A stretch of DNA of 64,000 nucleotides from Metopolophium dirhodum (Eukaryota; Arthropoda; Insecta; Hemiptera; Aphididae). This document shows, piece after piece, positions 13,617 to 25,290 of this stretch. The position numbers and the translations under genes were made by a program. A model generated the notes under the pieces. It saw only the letters and a program-made list of their open reading frames with translations. It did no database searches and had not been told where the DNA came from. Location of the stretch: positions 26,326,447 through 26,390,446 of the forward strand of contig NC_083564.1 in assembly GCF_019925205.1 (NCBI RefSeq), given 5' to 3'. Positions within the stretch are counted from its first letter, which is position 1. Every line of letters begins with the position of its first letter.

Positions 13617-13653
13617 ATCACAGATTATATTAAACTCTAATATAATCTGTGAT
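13617..13653. repeat. Perfect 16-bp stem hairpin with 5-base loop
   Basis: The arms 13617-13632 (ATCACAGATTATATTA) and 13638-13653 (TAATATAATCTGTGAT) are exact reverse complements around AACTC. The arms are flanked by TTCG on the left and TCGA on the right. It could be the collapsed ends of a transposon, a foldback element or a structured RNA. The arms are too short for a typical insect miRNA precursor. Confidence 0.8.
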
Positions 13654-16071
13654 TCGACTATCATCGAGTTTTAAATGTTTAATAATATTTCTGACGCCAC
13701 TGTTTAAGGATTATCAGCCGTTGCGCGTTCATAATAATGTTCTGACATACGTTATCGGGTTTCATATCTCTTGGAACGCGACAGTATAATACAATAATGA
13801 TACGTCGTTAAAACGATTTTACCCAGTGGCAATAAGTACCTATTATATTCTATATTATATTATTAATACAGTTTCGACATACGATAAAAGACCGGAGAAA
13901 CGAATGAAACGTAATAAAAAAAAAAAAGAAAAATCCGTCGCCAACGGACAGACGACCGGCGCATGTACTACTACCGCTCAATTTTCAGCACAATAAAATA
14001 TGTTATGTTATTATATTAATATTATGACCGTGCAGCTGACAATGGGAGATTTTTCTCTCGTTCCTTTTATATTTTATTTCCTCCGCCGTCTTGTCCGAGT
14101 GACACACATGCGACATACTATGCAGGCAGAGACGTAGAGTATCCAATAAACGACGCGTTGTATAGGCGTAGGTCCTCAATATAGTAATAGGCACCGACGA
14201 CATTATCGTCTCTCCCATTGGTCACGTATACGAATTTTTTTTCGCGTGCTTTCCGCATCTCGCCAATTTTGTTTTCGCTGCACGGTCAATTATTGCATAT
14301 ATTGTTAATATCGCATTATAGCAGCTACATAAATAGGTACAACACCGCACATTGTTATTATATACATATTACATTACGTCTATTGGGAGGCGTCGTTGGT
14401 CCACGCAGGACGACGAATTTTTGCGTACCGAATTGAAAATGCATCTTGTCCAAATCGATCGTTCCGCGAAACGGAATCGAGTGCAACGTATATTATGGGT
14501 ACAATATCAACAATAATAATATACCTAAGATATACACACACACGCATAGTAAAAAATTATATTGGTTGTAGATTCTAAGAACATTATATTTATCGCTGTG
14601 AACGTTTTTCATTCGCTTTATATTTACAGTATAATAGTATTATTATACGTTGCAGTTTTATTGTCTCAACGCGCGTCCGTCGTCAGGAAAAGAAAATTCA
14701 ACGAATATTTTTATTATTATTATTTTTTTTAGAACGTCGTTAATAATAATAACAAAAACGGGAAACGCGCCAGCGGTGGCTGCAGCGCGTGTATACGAAT
14801 AATTATCGAACCAAAACCTGTCGGAACAGTTTTCGAAATTATATCATAATGATAATAATTATTATAGTCGGCGGTCATACAACGATATAACAATATTAAC
14901 AATTAACAGGAATCGGCCTAGTTTTTGGTCGGCCGCACGCGACAACGTATATAGGTACCAGCTACCGCGCGGCGTAGCTCTTCGTAAATAAACGCGAAAC
15001 CCGTTAATTGGCGGTCAAGTTCGTAATGATTGTCATCGTCTCGATTGTTGTTTATTATTTTTTTTTTTTATTAATAATGATATAATGCCGCTGAATACGA
15101 TATCGTAGACGTCCGAGGTTATATCTCGCGGCTGCGCGACCACGTCCTGGGCGCCAAATTAATAAACGCATCGAATCCAATAAATTCAGACCGCACCGAA
15201 CCGATGATTCGCGTGTTACAATAATATAATATTATGCTACCTAGTAGGTACCTAGTAGGTACACACGTCAATTTTTTTATTATTTGTAATATTATTGATT
15301 ATCCTCATTGTATATTTTGCGGTCTGAAATAATTATCTGCGCGAATTAACGTCGCGTACACACTTATGTAATTCAAATAAATCACGATGTGTCAATAACG
15401 ATAAATGGACGCGATATAAGTTTACTACTACACTAGCAGAATACTATCTGGATAATAGCATGTTATCACGATCATTATTCTGTCGCTGGAAATTGGAATA
15501 CATTCAAATCGGTTTTGTGTCATGTCAGAATATTTACCATGTTATAACACGCTCTCGACGTGTACTTACTGAATTTACGTAGGTATATTGAACCATTATT
15601 GTATTCCACGTTAGGTCCCACCGCAGAAATCGGTTCACATAATATAATGCACCATTAAAAGGTCGAGATGTTGATACACGTCCGCTTGTCATGCCATTTC
15701 ATCGTTGAAACGAATTCAAGTATTCAACCGATTTAGGTAATTAGGTATACCGTATATGTACTTTACTATACCTACAACTGTTATATAGTGATCCGGTGGA
15801 CGTTTGACATTAATTGATGTGTTATTATATAATAAATGTATACCTACACTATAAGTCTGTACTTTGCACAAAAGTGACGTGTGCATCAAAACTTTTGTGA
15901 ATAGTTTTAGTGCCAATGGTTTAGAAAAGTGGACCTGCGTCATCCAGAATTGGCTGCCGGATCGCGCCAAGTGGTTATTATAAATGTTTTATTCACATGT
16001 TAATAGTTATAATATACAGTTATGATATAAAATACGATTTTTTATCATCATAACTGTTAAATAAAATTCCA

Positions 16072-16088
16072 CCCCCCCCCCCCCCCCC
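16072..16088. repeat. Poly-C tract, 17 bases
   Basis: Uninterrupted run of 17 C in otherwise AT-rich DNA, preceded by TTCCA. An inverted repeat built on CAGTTATGAT and ATCATAACTG lies just upstream (about 16018-16056). Confidence 0.9.
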
Positions 16089-16294
16089 ATTTGGAAATCC
16101 TAAACCAATATACAAATGTATTATTTCTTATGCAGATTAAGAAAAAACTGTATTTTACTAGGTAATTGGATTTTCTTAATGCTATTACTGTATTTTATGT
16201 TTAGCTATGGTTAATCGCTTTTTAAAAATAACGAATATTTATTTTATATTATATATATTATATATGCCGTCCTTTTTTCAATTTACAGATCCAG

Positions 16295-16311
16295 CCCCCC
16301 CCCCCCCCCCC
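16295..16311. repeat. Poly-C tract, 17 bases (second)
   Basis: A second 17-C run starts 223 bp after the first. It is preceded by ATCCAG and followed by ATGATATAAAATA, a string that also occurs upstream of the first tract at about 16022. The two tracts may be parts of one repeated unit. Confidence 0.9.
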
Positions 16312-17709
16312 ATGATATAAAATATAAACAGTTAACAGTTACTATATTAATAGTTATTAGTGCACTTGACAAGGCGCCAACAATAATATAATGTATTGAA
16401 ACGATGACAATATGGCATTTACAGCGGTCATTGAATCAGTAAATGGAGCTTCCAAAAACAAAAAACTCATAAATCTTAACGATAGAACGATCCTCTAAAA
16501 CAATACGTGAGAAATAGGTATACAGTGCATTTGTTCACACTTTATAAATTTATCAAACTCGCAGAATTATACTTTGAAAAAATGTAGCTGCTCGGTGTAA
16601 CTCGGTGAATGTGAGTATAGGCATACCCTTGGTCGGGAATATACCAATATACATTGTAGTGTTGTACACCTATGTATAGGTACCTGATTGAATATTTCTA
16701 TTGTTGAAAGTCTTCTGAAGATGTAAGATGTGTTTTGTAACGTCTGTATCAATATATTTGGTGTTCTTATACGAGTTTCTTACGAGCTTTTTTGAATGCA
16801 GAAAAAAATTGTTGAAAGCTGATAAGATATGTACGATTTGCACGAGTCGTCGACGAGAGTCTCAGTCTAGTCGCCCCTGGTGTTGGTGCATTCGAATTTC
16901 GAGTTTTTTCTTTATAATATTCACCATAATATGCAGTACCTATTGTATTGCAGTAAGTACGACCGTCTCCCTGTAAATATTGTAAATTTGTTTATTTTTT
17001 TTTTTATGTATGTCATATTGTCGTCAAAACAAATACTTTATAATATTATCATAAGCTGCGATCGGACAATATGCTTCCTGCACGGGTCACCGTTATGATA
17101 TCAGCTTGCGTTACAGTCATTGAAATCGCGCGTTCGTCACGAGCTCGAGCAAACGATATTTCCTATTACGCGCCGCCCAATTGATATGGATTTTGACACC
17201 GCGACAACACGTTTTATCATGTAGGTACGTCAATAAAAAAAACACATGACGCACAATCGCACTGAATTCTCTGCGTGTCGCCGATTTTCTCTGTTATTGT
17301 GATCCGCGAATACAATCGTTGCACACAAAAATATTGTACTCTCGGTACACTCGGAGGTGCTCTACATTTCGAACGTGTATATAATAACGTCGTCGAATTT
17401 CACGCCGAATCGGTTCTATCAACACTCTAACATTTTGGCGATTTCGGCACAACTTGTGACAAAATATTATCATGATATTTACGTTCATCCGCAGCTGTAC
17501 TTATAAGTTATAACTTAACATTATAATATCGGTGTTCCCCCGGCTGCCCGTCGTCGTCGTGGTCGATACAATAATAGACTGATGGACTCGTCTGCAGTGA
17601 TTTACAAACGTCTCTCATTGAGGTAAAGGTTTCTGCTAAATTATATGTCTACCTCGTTTAATTTCTCAAACTTACTGTCTAGTTTTCACGAACTCATATG
17701 CCTGGAATA

Positions 17710-17711
<2 letters not shown>

Positions 17712-17740
<29 letters not shown>
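17712..17740. repeat. (AT)n microsatellite
   Basis: About fourteen uninterrupted AT units. Confidence 0.9.
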
Positions 17741-18863
17741 CGATGATATACCTGCATACAATAAGTGAATACAAAATGGTTCCGTTACTGTTTTAAAAAA
17801 AATAATAATATTTAAAGAAGTACCTACCATAAGCAATATCTTACCGTTGCGTTAGAAAGACCAGTTGACTTTCAACCGTGGGTTGATATTTGATAAATAT
17901 ACTTATATTACATAATAATATATTATATAGGCTATCAAATGTTTCCGATTTAAATAAATCTTCCAAGAGCCTATAAAAATATGCATTACATAATTGATAA
18001 TATTATATGCCATTGTCATATGTGTAAGTACGTTGTTCGCACATCGAGCACAGTGCACACATAATATTATTATAAAATGTGTACACATTTGGCATACTAT
18101 TATGACCTATGACATTGCAATATCTATCGTCACGGTGTTCATCACCGCCGTTATATGAAATGTGCATTAGATTCTCATCATAATAATTCCGTTCCGACAT
18201 TATATATAATACTCACCGTACCGTTATTATCTGAACGTTGTGCATTTGGTAGGCTGAAATGTTTATAATTTTATTTACTCGAATGACTGCATTCTTGCGA
18301 GTTTGTGACCAGTTTGCTTGAGCGAGAAAGAGGAGAGAAGCCGCCTTAATTGAACTTGATTTTTTATCTGTTCCACAATATATATATATATACATTATTT
18401 CCACTGCATTTCTCACTAATTGAAAATTCATTTTTTATGTACGTATTATATAGGCTCGTTAGAATAATAGTCTCTGAATGTCTTAACGACTTAACCGATA
18501 TCATTATCGTAATACTGATTACTGAAGTGTGAAAAAGGGTGTTCGTACATAACGCAATGCTTTGAATACAATTGTGTGACAAACACAAAAACGGTTCCAA
18601 GAAGAAAGAATGACAATAACTTAATTAGGTATACTTACAATTTACTACGCATAATTTATTCTTATATGAATATAAGTAATTACAATAAATTACCTGAATT
18701 ACCTATTGACAGTTTAGAAGAGCAATAGTTAATATAAAAATGTATTTTAATATTTTATCGCTTGCTGTATCCGTCGCAACTTTGAACTTAGAGCACTTGT
18801 TACACAGCGTTAAACGGATGTACCTACTGTGAGAAACTATAATGTGTATTTTTATTTTTCTAG

Positions 18864-19146
18864 GAATCCAATCATGCCACCTGGCGTTGCAGTGTCCCCA
18901 AGTTCGATTTCATCGGGATATGCAGCTTGTTCATTGATCAACGTGGACAGAACAGATCAGCAACAAGCTCTCCGTGGAAACTTCCCGGAAAATATGGATA
19001 CACATATGGGAATCAGTAGCAGTAGTAGTAGCAGCAGCAGCAGCAGTAGTAGCAGCAGCAGTAGCGCTAGCAGTGGGGAGAGTGCCGAACTTTCAGACAA
19101 AGATCAACTTCAGGTGCAATCCTGTTACAAAGGCCTAAAAACACAG
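18864..19146 (+). CDS. Exon of a PH/WH1-like, CRIB-like protein gene (Ser-rich N-terminal part)
   Basis: The exon is bounded by an acceptor (TTTCTAG ending 18863) and a donor (ACACAG/GTATCT, intron from 19147). It enters with one base completing a split codon, then reads open to the donor and ends in phase 0. The first ATG is at 18874 and opens MPPGVAVSPSSIS. If the upstream exon is untranslated, this would be the start; if coding, upstream residues are missing here. From 18874 the exon encodes 91 residues. They are hydrophilic and Ser/Gln-rich, with no membrane segment. Seventeen serines, encoded by mixed AGC/AGT codons, form a run at 19015-19065, followed by an acidic GESAEL segment. This part is probably disordered. 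I do not recognise it beyond its continuation in the exon at 21789-22349. Confidence 0.75.
19015..19065 (+). repeat. In-frame (AGC/AGT)n serine repeat, 17 codons
   Basis: Seventeen consecutive serine codons, alternating AGT and AGC. Codon mixing shows it is not a recent pure-triplet expansion. The length may vary between alleles. Confidence 0.9.
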
Positions 19147-21788
19147 GTATCTATACAAGCTGTAATAAATTACATCTTACATTTTCAAAACTCTGTTGAG
19201 GCAAAATATATTTTCAAAAAAAGTTTTAGTTGGGTTCTTAGGATTTCTTGAGTGCTCCATAAGATTTTAATAATAATAAAGACGGGTAAAAGATTTTTAT
19301 AGATCAAGTTAAACTCACTTACTCTATTGCTATCGATTACTACTATTGTGAAGTGTTTCTCTTTTCCTGAACACCATAGAAAGCTACATAATTAATAGTT
19401 ATATTTTAGTACATTAGTATATTTTATATATTCAAGTAACAACTTATTAAAACTTTGAAAACTCATAACTACTATTTAACATTTATTTTTTTACACCACA
19501 CACAATATAATTGTTATACAGTAAATAACTGGATGTAGCACACTGAAGTATTCGTCTGTAATCAAATACGCATTTTTGATTAAACTATATTTCAATAACG
19601 GTCATAAATCCATTAAAAAATCATTTTTAAAATGGCAGTTGTCGCTTATCATTCAAGTAACAAGTAAGCATAGGTACAACTAGAGTCTAGAAAAGTAACT
19701 ATTTTCTTTAGTCAAACATTCAGATTTATGTTAGCAAGTTAATTTATCTTACACAAGTTTTAGTACATAATTTTCGTTTGAAAACAAAATATCAATACAA
19801 ACTTGTTACACTTTAAACAAGATTCTGTAGTTACACTTATAATAATTCGTAATTATAAAACGTGTACTGTAAATAATATAGTATACAGTATACACTTTAA
19901 CTGGACTTATCAAATTATTCAATGTGAATATATTATAAAACATGTATTGAAATCAAAACAAACGAGATTGTATTATGATCTGTTATAATATAGGTAGCGT
20001 GTAATAGTTATTTCGAGTTATGTTTATGCAGGCTCTTCAATGCCGATTTGGGATTAAAATTTATTTAAATAAAAAACTAGAAACGTCAGGATTATACGTG
20101 TCAAAATATTATGTTTAAAGAACTCTATAAATTTCGAAGGATAAAGACGCAATCACGATCTTTGTTGGTGCATTACGTGTAATCACCTACAAACACCACA
20201 AATTCATAGAATTATAAAATAATCGGTGTTATCTGGTAAATTTATGGTATTATACGAGTACGATATTACCTACAGACTGTACCACACTACCACAACGGTT
20301 GTCGGTTACATTTTTCTCTTTTACACATGTCTACCGACTACCACCGATAACACACTGCATGGTGCGTGTTGTAAGACGCGTAGGTAGACCGTAGATACGA
20401 AATAATAGTAATAATACCGAGCTAATGTGGTGTATTTCACACGATTTCGTTTTTAAAATTAATATTCAATTATTATTTTTACAACCATTTTTTTGCTAGT
20501 TCAATCCTATAAGTATTGTCAATTATCATAATGATTAATAACTATGTTTCGCTGAACCCGCATGTAATCAATTACAAAATTCCTAGACAAAGTTATCATT
20601 ATAATATAAAATATATTTATAAACTATAATCGATTTATTGTATGCGACACACAAGTTAAAGTGAATACAATAATAATTATTATAAAGGTCTTGTGTTAAT
20701 CGTGACATTTTATTTTAGCCATTTATTAACAAAGAAAAGACTAATGACACTAGAATTTATATACCTGATATACAATATACTGTTGTTTTTTTTTGTTCTA
20801 ATTTATGCTATCACCACACTGAGTGGTAACTGAATCGTTAAAATTAAAATCGTAAATTACTTCTGAGCGGTTATCATTATAATTATATAACTATCATTTA
20901 TTTTGATGATAATATATAATAAAGGTTTGGTTGTTTAATATATATAAAATATGTACCTAATTATGTAAGTACTTATATAATTATTACAGTGTTCTAATTT
21001 CTTTGAAATGTTGAGTATTTATTAAAATGAAAAATAAGACAGAAAACCTCAAATATATAATTTTTGCAGTTCTCCAATTTCGTTAAAACAGGATTATCAA
21101 TACTTTAATTTATTCAATAATTCTAAAAAGTAGGTAATAATAACTAATAAGCTAAAATGAACGCAATAATAATTCAAAACTGTAATTTCATTAACCTAAA
21201 TAAACAATCCATTAATTAAATGCAAATAAACATAATTGGTACAGAATTAAGTAATACCTATACATAAGAAGAGAGAGGAATCGCGATATGCTTGTAAGAG
21301 CAATGAGCATGCAATAATGTGTGGTACACTAAATCACCATTACAACGATGTGTTCAATTACCGAAAATGTAAACACATAAAAGCCACACATGCATTAACA
21401 TGCCAGTTTATATGAATATATATTATAATAATTTTACATTACTCATTCGTGACATGATTGATATGTCGAAAAATTTACAATGACACTCTCCAGCAGTATA
21501 AATGTAAAAAAAATTATTACGTCTGCGATAGGCGCGGGCGGTTTACATAGGCAACACAATTTACACAGAAATTATTGTTTATCACAATATTCACAGTACT
21601 GACCGTTGTCATCGACGGTTTGAGTCCACCCATGTCCTCCAAAGTCCAAACCTTTTGCCAATATCATGCAAGAAACTATGAAAATATATATATCTCCCAC
21701 CCCCCCGCCAGCCACCTACAAACGCCGCCCCTCTATGCCCGAATCGTAAAATATTATTATATTTTAATGTCATCAATAATCGTTACAG
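19147..21788 (+). other. Intron between the two coding exons (about 2.64 kb)
   Basis: The intron runs from GTATCT (19147) to CGTTACAG (ending 21788). It joins two exons in phase 0, and neither frame is interrupted across the junction. The interior is AT-rich with no recognised gene or complete transposon. The last 250 bases before the acceptor are more C-rich, including a CCCACCCCCCCGCC stretch near 21700. Confidence 0.75.
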
Positions 21789-22349
21789 GTGTACGTGTGT
21801 GGATCGATGGCCAACTTGTACGTGCACAACTCGTCCCCGGAAGGCAGCTGGGACCTGAAGTTCACCGGCATCCCGGTCGTGCTGTACGACAGCGGGGAGA
21901 CCCGGTCCAGAGACAAGCCCCGCATCCAAATACTTCTCGTGGAGCGCGGCACGTGCTTCGCCCTATGGCGGGACACGATCGACAACTTGACCTCGTACAA
22001 GGTGTCCAGCCAGGGGTTCCACACCATGTGCTTGTCGACCGACCACACCCAGCTGATCGGATTGAGCTTCGACTGTTCGGAAGCCGCCCAGCAGCTGTGG
22101 TCGCACATCGACCGGCTCACTTCCGACCCGGAGAACATCCGTCTGTCCGGCCCCGGAAACCGGTCGAAGAGCGCGAGGAAACAGAAACACAGACCGGCGC
22201 CTGTCCGCCGGCTCCCGGACAAGTCGCACATATCCACACCGTGCTGCTTCGAGCACATCACCAACGTCGAGGTGTCCGACCGGTCCAGATACTTGTCCCT
22301 GCAGAGTCTCGTGCCAACTCCGGCGATGGTGCCGCTTGACGCCCCTTGA
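21789..22349 (+). CDS. Terminal coding exon: PH/WH1-like domain plus CRIB-like motif
   Basis: The exon follows acceptor TTACAG in phase 0 and runs 186 codons to a TGA stop at 22347-22349. It is far more G+C-rich at third positions than its surroundings, as expected for real coding sequence. Joined to the previous exon from 18874, the protein would be 277 residues. Exon residues 1-115 look like a PH-superfold domain of WH1/EVH1 type: beta-rich segments VYVCGSMANLYVHN, WDLKFTGIPVVLYD and IQILLVERGTCFALWRDTID, then a C-terminal helix around EAAQQLWSHIDRL. A basic linker (SKSARKQKHR, about residues 127-134) follows. Residues 148-160 read ISTPCCFEHITNV, close to the CRIB consensus ISxPxxFxHxxHVG, with Asn replacing the second His and Glu replacing the final Gly. 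This order, a WH1-like domain before a CRIB-like motif, recalls WASP, but no proline-rich or actin-binding tail follows. The likely role, inferred, is a cytoplasmic adaptor binding a Rho-family GTPase. I do not recognise a named orthologue. Confidence 0.8.
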   Translation: MYVCGSMANLYVHNSSPEGSWDLKFTGIPVVLYDSGETRSRDKPRIQILLVERGTCFALWRDTIDNLTSYKVSSQGFHTMCLSTDHTQLIGLSFDCSEAAQQLWSHIDRLTSDPENIRLSGPGNRSKSARKQKHRPAPVRRLPDKSHISTPCCFEHITNVEVSDRSRYLSLQSLVPTPAMVPLDAP

Positions 22350-22900
22350 CCAGTCAAACGTGACAAGGACGCGTGAAACAGTTCGGGCGGCGGCGTACAT
22401 CATAACAATATAATGTAGGGATCTCTGTACATAGTCAGTTTTTTCGCAGTCATTATTATATTCTCTACGAGAACCGGCAAACACGCGCGTTGTAACGATT
22501 TAACTAAGCCAACACTCGACGTGTGCAGTCCCGTTCCGATAGAATCCTTTTATAAGTATACAATGTAATATAATAATAATAATGATACTCTTTATCCTAG
22601 TCCGCACTGGAAAATGTAATATACCGGTACTATACGGTATTAATATATTGTAAGAAGTGTTTTTTGTAGTAAGACGTCGTTCGTGTCGAACGTGGGAGAT
22701 AAAGTTATAACTATGTCCCGTATGCTACAACGATATTAATATATTTAAATAAATTATTTGAAATTTATAAAAATCGAAGTCGTGATATTATGTTAAGCTT
22801 AAGAATTGTAGTTATGTCATCGACGGTAAATATTGTGCATGTTCATTGTTCAACGGTTGTATACTCTTTAATAAAAATGTATGTCTTATGGCATACTTAA
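22350..22900 (+). other. Putative 3' UTR with polyadenylation signals
   Basis: After the TGA, CpG content falls and the sequence becomes AT-rich. Canonical AATAAA hexamers occur at 22748-22753 and 22870-22875; the second is followed by a T/G-rich stretch suitable as a downstream element. The transcript end is therefore most likely near 22.77 or 22.9 kb. Confidence 0.5.
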
Positions 22901-24706
22901 CTAGTTGTAAATAGCAATTATGATACTTAAACGAAATTATTTAACTATGCATTACACCTAAATACAATAATATAATGTCATAATGACTGTCATTAAGAAG
23001 ACATTTTATAAGTTTACAAATTCTTGTATGCTCGTATCCTTTATTGTTGCCTATACATAATATTATAAATATTCCATAATCACTTATGCTTGGGTAAACT
23101 CTCTAAGTTATATTTATATGTTATTAGTATTATTACTTATTACCTGTTATATAATATTGTGTTAATTTATGAAAATTTTTTTCTTATACACTTCATGCTT
23201 TTACTTTTAATTTTAATAGAATAATTTTATTATATCCATCATCCATAAAAAATTATTATAATTAGATATTTTGTTTTTTTTTAATTTATTAATAAATATT
23301 AAGACTAAAATATGTAACAGTAATTAATAATTATTACTTTATAGTATTTATAAACATAAGTAATATGTAATATAATATATATCTGTTGTTATACCTAATA
23401 ATATAAATTTATTTATTCAAATTATGAAATTAGATTTTTAATTTATGTCCCATAAATTATTGTAAAAAACTAATTAGTGAAATAAAAATATTTTTTATAT
23501 CATTTGTATGATACTGATAAATTTAATTTAAATTAATTAAAACATGATGGCTTATTTTAAAAATATCAACTATAAAAAAAAAAAAAAAGAAACAAACAAA
23601 CTACGGACATTTTGAAGGAAAAAAATAGATAAATAGATAGTTAATTATAAAAGTTAAATATTTCTGTTATTACCTATTGTTGTTTCAACCAAATATAGAT
23701 ATTAAGAAATAATAAGAAATAACCCGATTTGACAAATTCTCGAAAATCAAACTATAATACTTACTTACACTTACTTTTATATAAAAAAATCTTTAGCATA
23801 CCAATTTTAGATATTTTGTATTCTATTTAAATTTGAACAGTTTGAACAAAAATCATTCTGAACTTAGTATTGTTTTTTTGTTCTCTATATATTTTCAAGT
23901 TTTAAAATCTACGTAGGTAGTATACATTATTTTTCATAGTATTATCTAATTCTAATGGATGCAATTTGTATCTACTATCTTCAATATTATATCATTTGAA
24001 ATCTATTTTATATGCAACTTTTTTTTTAAACAATAGACATTCTAATATAATATAATGTTTATTTTTCAATTCTCACTAGTTAAGATAAGATGTATTTTTA
24101 AATATAACATTGGTAATAAATTTATGTTAAGCCATGCCAATGACAAGGAATGTTAGAAACTTCGTCCTTGCCATACATCAATAGCAAAAGTCTATGTGAT
24201 GGTGAGCGCGTGCATTTTTCGTAACAAATACAATTATAACATCTTGCAAGTAAAAGTGATTTTTTTCAAATGATATTAATAAACATTTTACAGAAAATAA
24301 TGTTCCATTTACAATATATCCATGAACTTAAAAATTATTTTTATGCACATCTAACAGGCATGTTGTTAAATTGCCTATTTCTTCTAATAAAAGGCATTGC
24401 ACAAAAATGTTAGATTAGACAAAGCGAGACTAACTCAACGTAAACTAAAATACTTGTATTTAGAGTATTAAAGTATTATAAAGCATTATATTATAACGAT
24501 TCTAATTTATAAGATTTTAAAAAATACCATTAATTTATTTTATGCTTATATATAAGTTATTAATGAGTTATTGTTTTTGATAAATTTTAAAACAATTTTG
24601 TAGAAAATGTTTAAACTAAATAAATCATAATACAAACAATAAATACATATTATTACTATAGTATTATACTTCATATAATAAATTATACATCACTGGTAAA
24701 CACATA
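22901..24706. other. AT-rich intergenic DNA
   Basis: I see nothing coding. The region is dominated by AT-rich simple sequence with several poly-A and poly-T runs. Confidence 0.55.
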
Positions 24707-24795
24707 TCATTCGTGTGGATTCCCGGACACAGCAATATGGCAGGCAATGAAAAAGCCGACGAGGTTAGGTCTCTTACGCCAACGCAAAAAAAGCG
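24707..24795 (+). pseudogene. Remnant of a non-LTR retrotransposon RNase H domain
   Basis: The + frame from 24707 reads SFVWIPGHSNMAGNEKADE and then continues for about ten residues. This is the conserved C-terminal part of the RNase H domain of insect non-LTR (Jockey/R1-like) retrotransposons, WxPGHxxIxGNExAD. Only about 30 codons remain; both sides run into unrelated AT-rich sequence. No reverse transcriptase or endonuclease domain is present nearby, so it is a dead fragment. Confidence 0.8.
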
Positions 24796-24849
24796 GGTAA
24801 GTGGATGTCATTCTGCTGTACAGTAGGTTATAAGTAATATAATATAAAT

Positions 24850-25290
24850 ATATTGTAATGGATGGTGTTGAATTCAACGATATAATATCATTGTATAAGA
24901 AAAACGATTCTGAGCGAAAACGGTTATATGATAATATTATATCAGCCTATATAATATTACTAAGTATATTTGTTGATATTGTTGTGAATAAAGTAATTAA
25001 CCTATTTACTTGGAACCTTGTTTTAAATTTGATAAATTTTGTCAAAATTCCAACCTTCAATGCTTATAAAATTGTGTCTATTATGTATTTTTAAAATTTT
25101 TCAATTGCCATTTAAGCAATATATCAGAAGCCTTGTATTAAATTTTCACGTTTTTTTACCCATCAAATACAATTTTATTGATATTTATAGAAAAAAAATT
25201 AAACTGAAAACTCACAATGTCTATAAACAGCCCAAAAAGAGTCAATTTTTTTTTAAATTTTATGGTGTATAGAAAATGAGAATACAAATA
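24850..25290 (+). repeat. Dispersed repeat, copy A (includes strong match to copy B)
   Basis: The part at 25216-25285 (AATGTCTATAAACAGCCC, then AAAAAGAGTCAA, ending TATAGAAAATGAGAAT) aligns with the reverse complement of 37638-37712 over about 70 bases. The upstream part contains AAACGATTCTGAGCG, a string I associate with a widespread aphid repeat; that link rests on recall and is uncertain. The 24858-25094 and 25039-25272 open frames lie within the repeat and are not credible genes. Confidence 0.5.

Larger units (their letters stand above)
10216..18863. other. Non-coding region upstream of the first gene
   Basis: I see no supportable coding exon. G+C-richer patches lie at about 10610-11040, 11840-12110, 12200-12320, 13900-14500, 14660-15200 and 17080-17600, and the rest is AT-rich. 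The last bases form a good splice acceptor (pyrimidine-rich TTTTTATTTTTCTAG ending at 18863). At least the end of this region is therefore intronic to the gene that follows. Confidence 0.5.

Noticed and set aside
21575..22339. 254-residue open frame on the + strand overlapping the terminal exon in another frame
   Set aside because: Arg/Pro-rich out-of-frame reading of the true exon, running through the intron and acceptor.
21773..22366. 197-residue open frame on the minus strand opposite the PH/WH1-like exon
   Set aside because: It mirrors the G+C-rich coding exon on the + strand, which has proper splice sites, domain-like sequence and stop; the minus frame shows no recognisable domain.
24130..24180. 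GACAAGGA and TCCTTGCC as terminal inverted repeats
   Set aside because: Too short and imperfect, without a target duplication.
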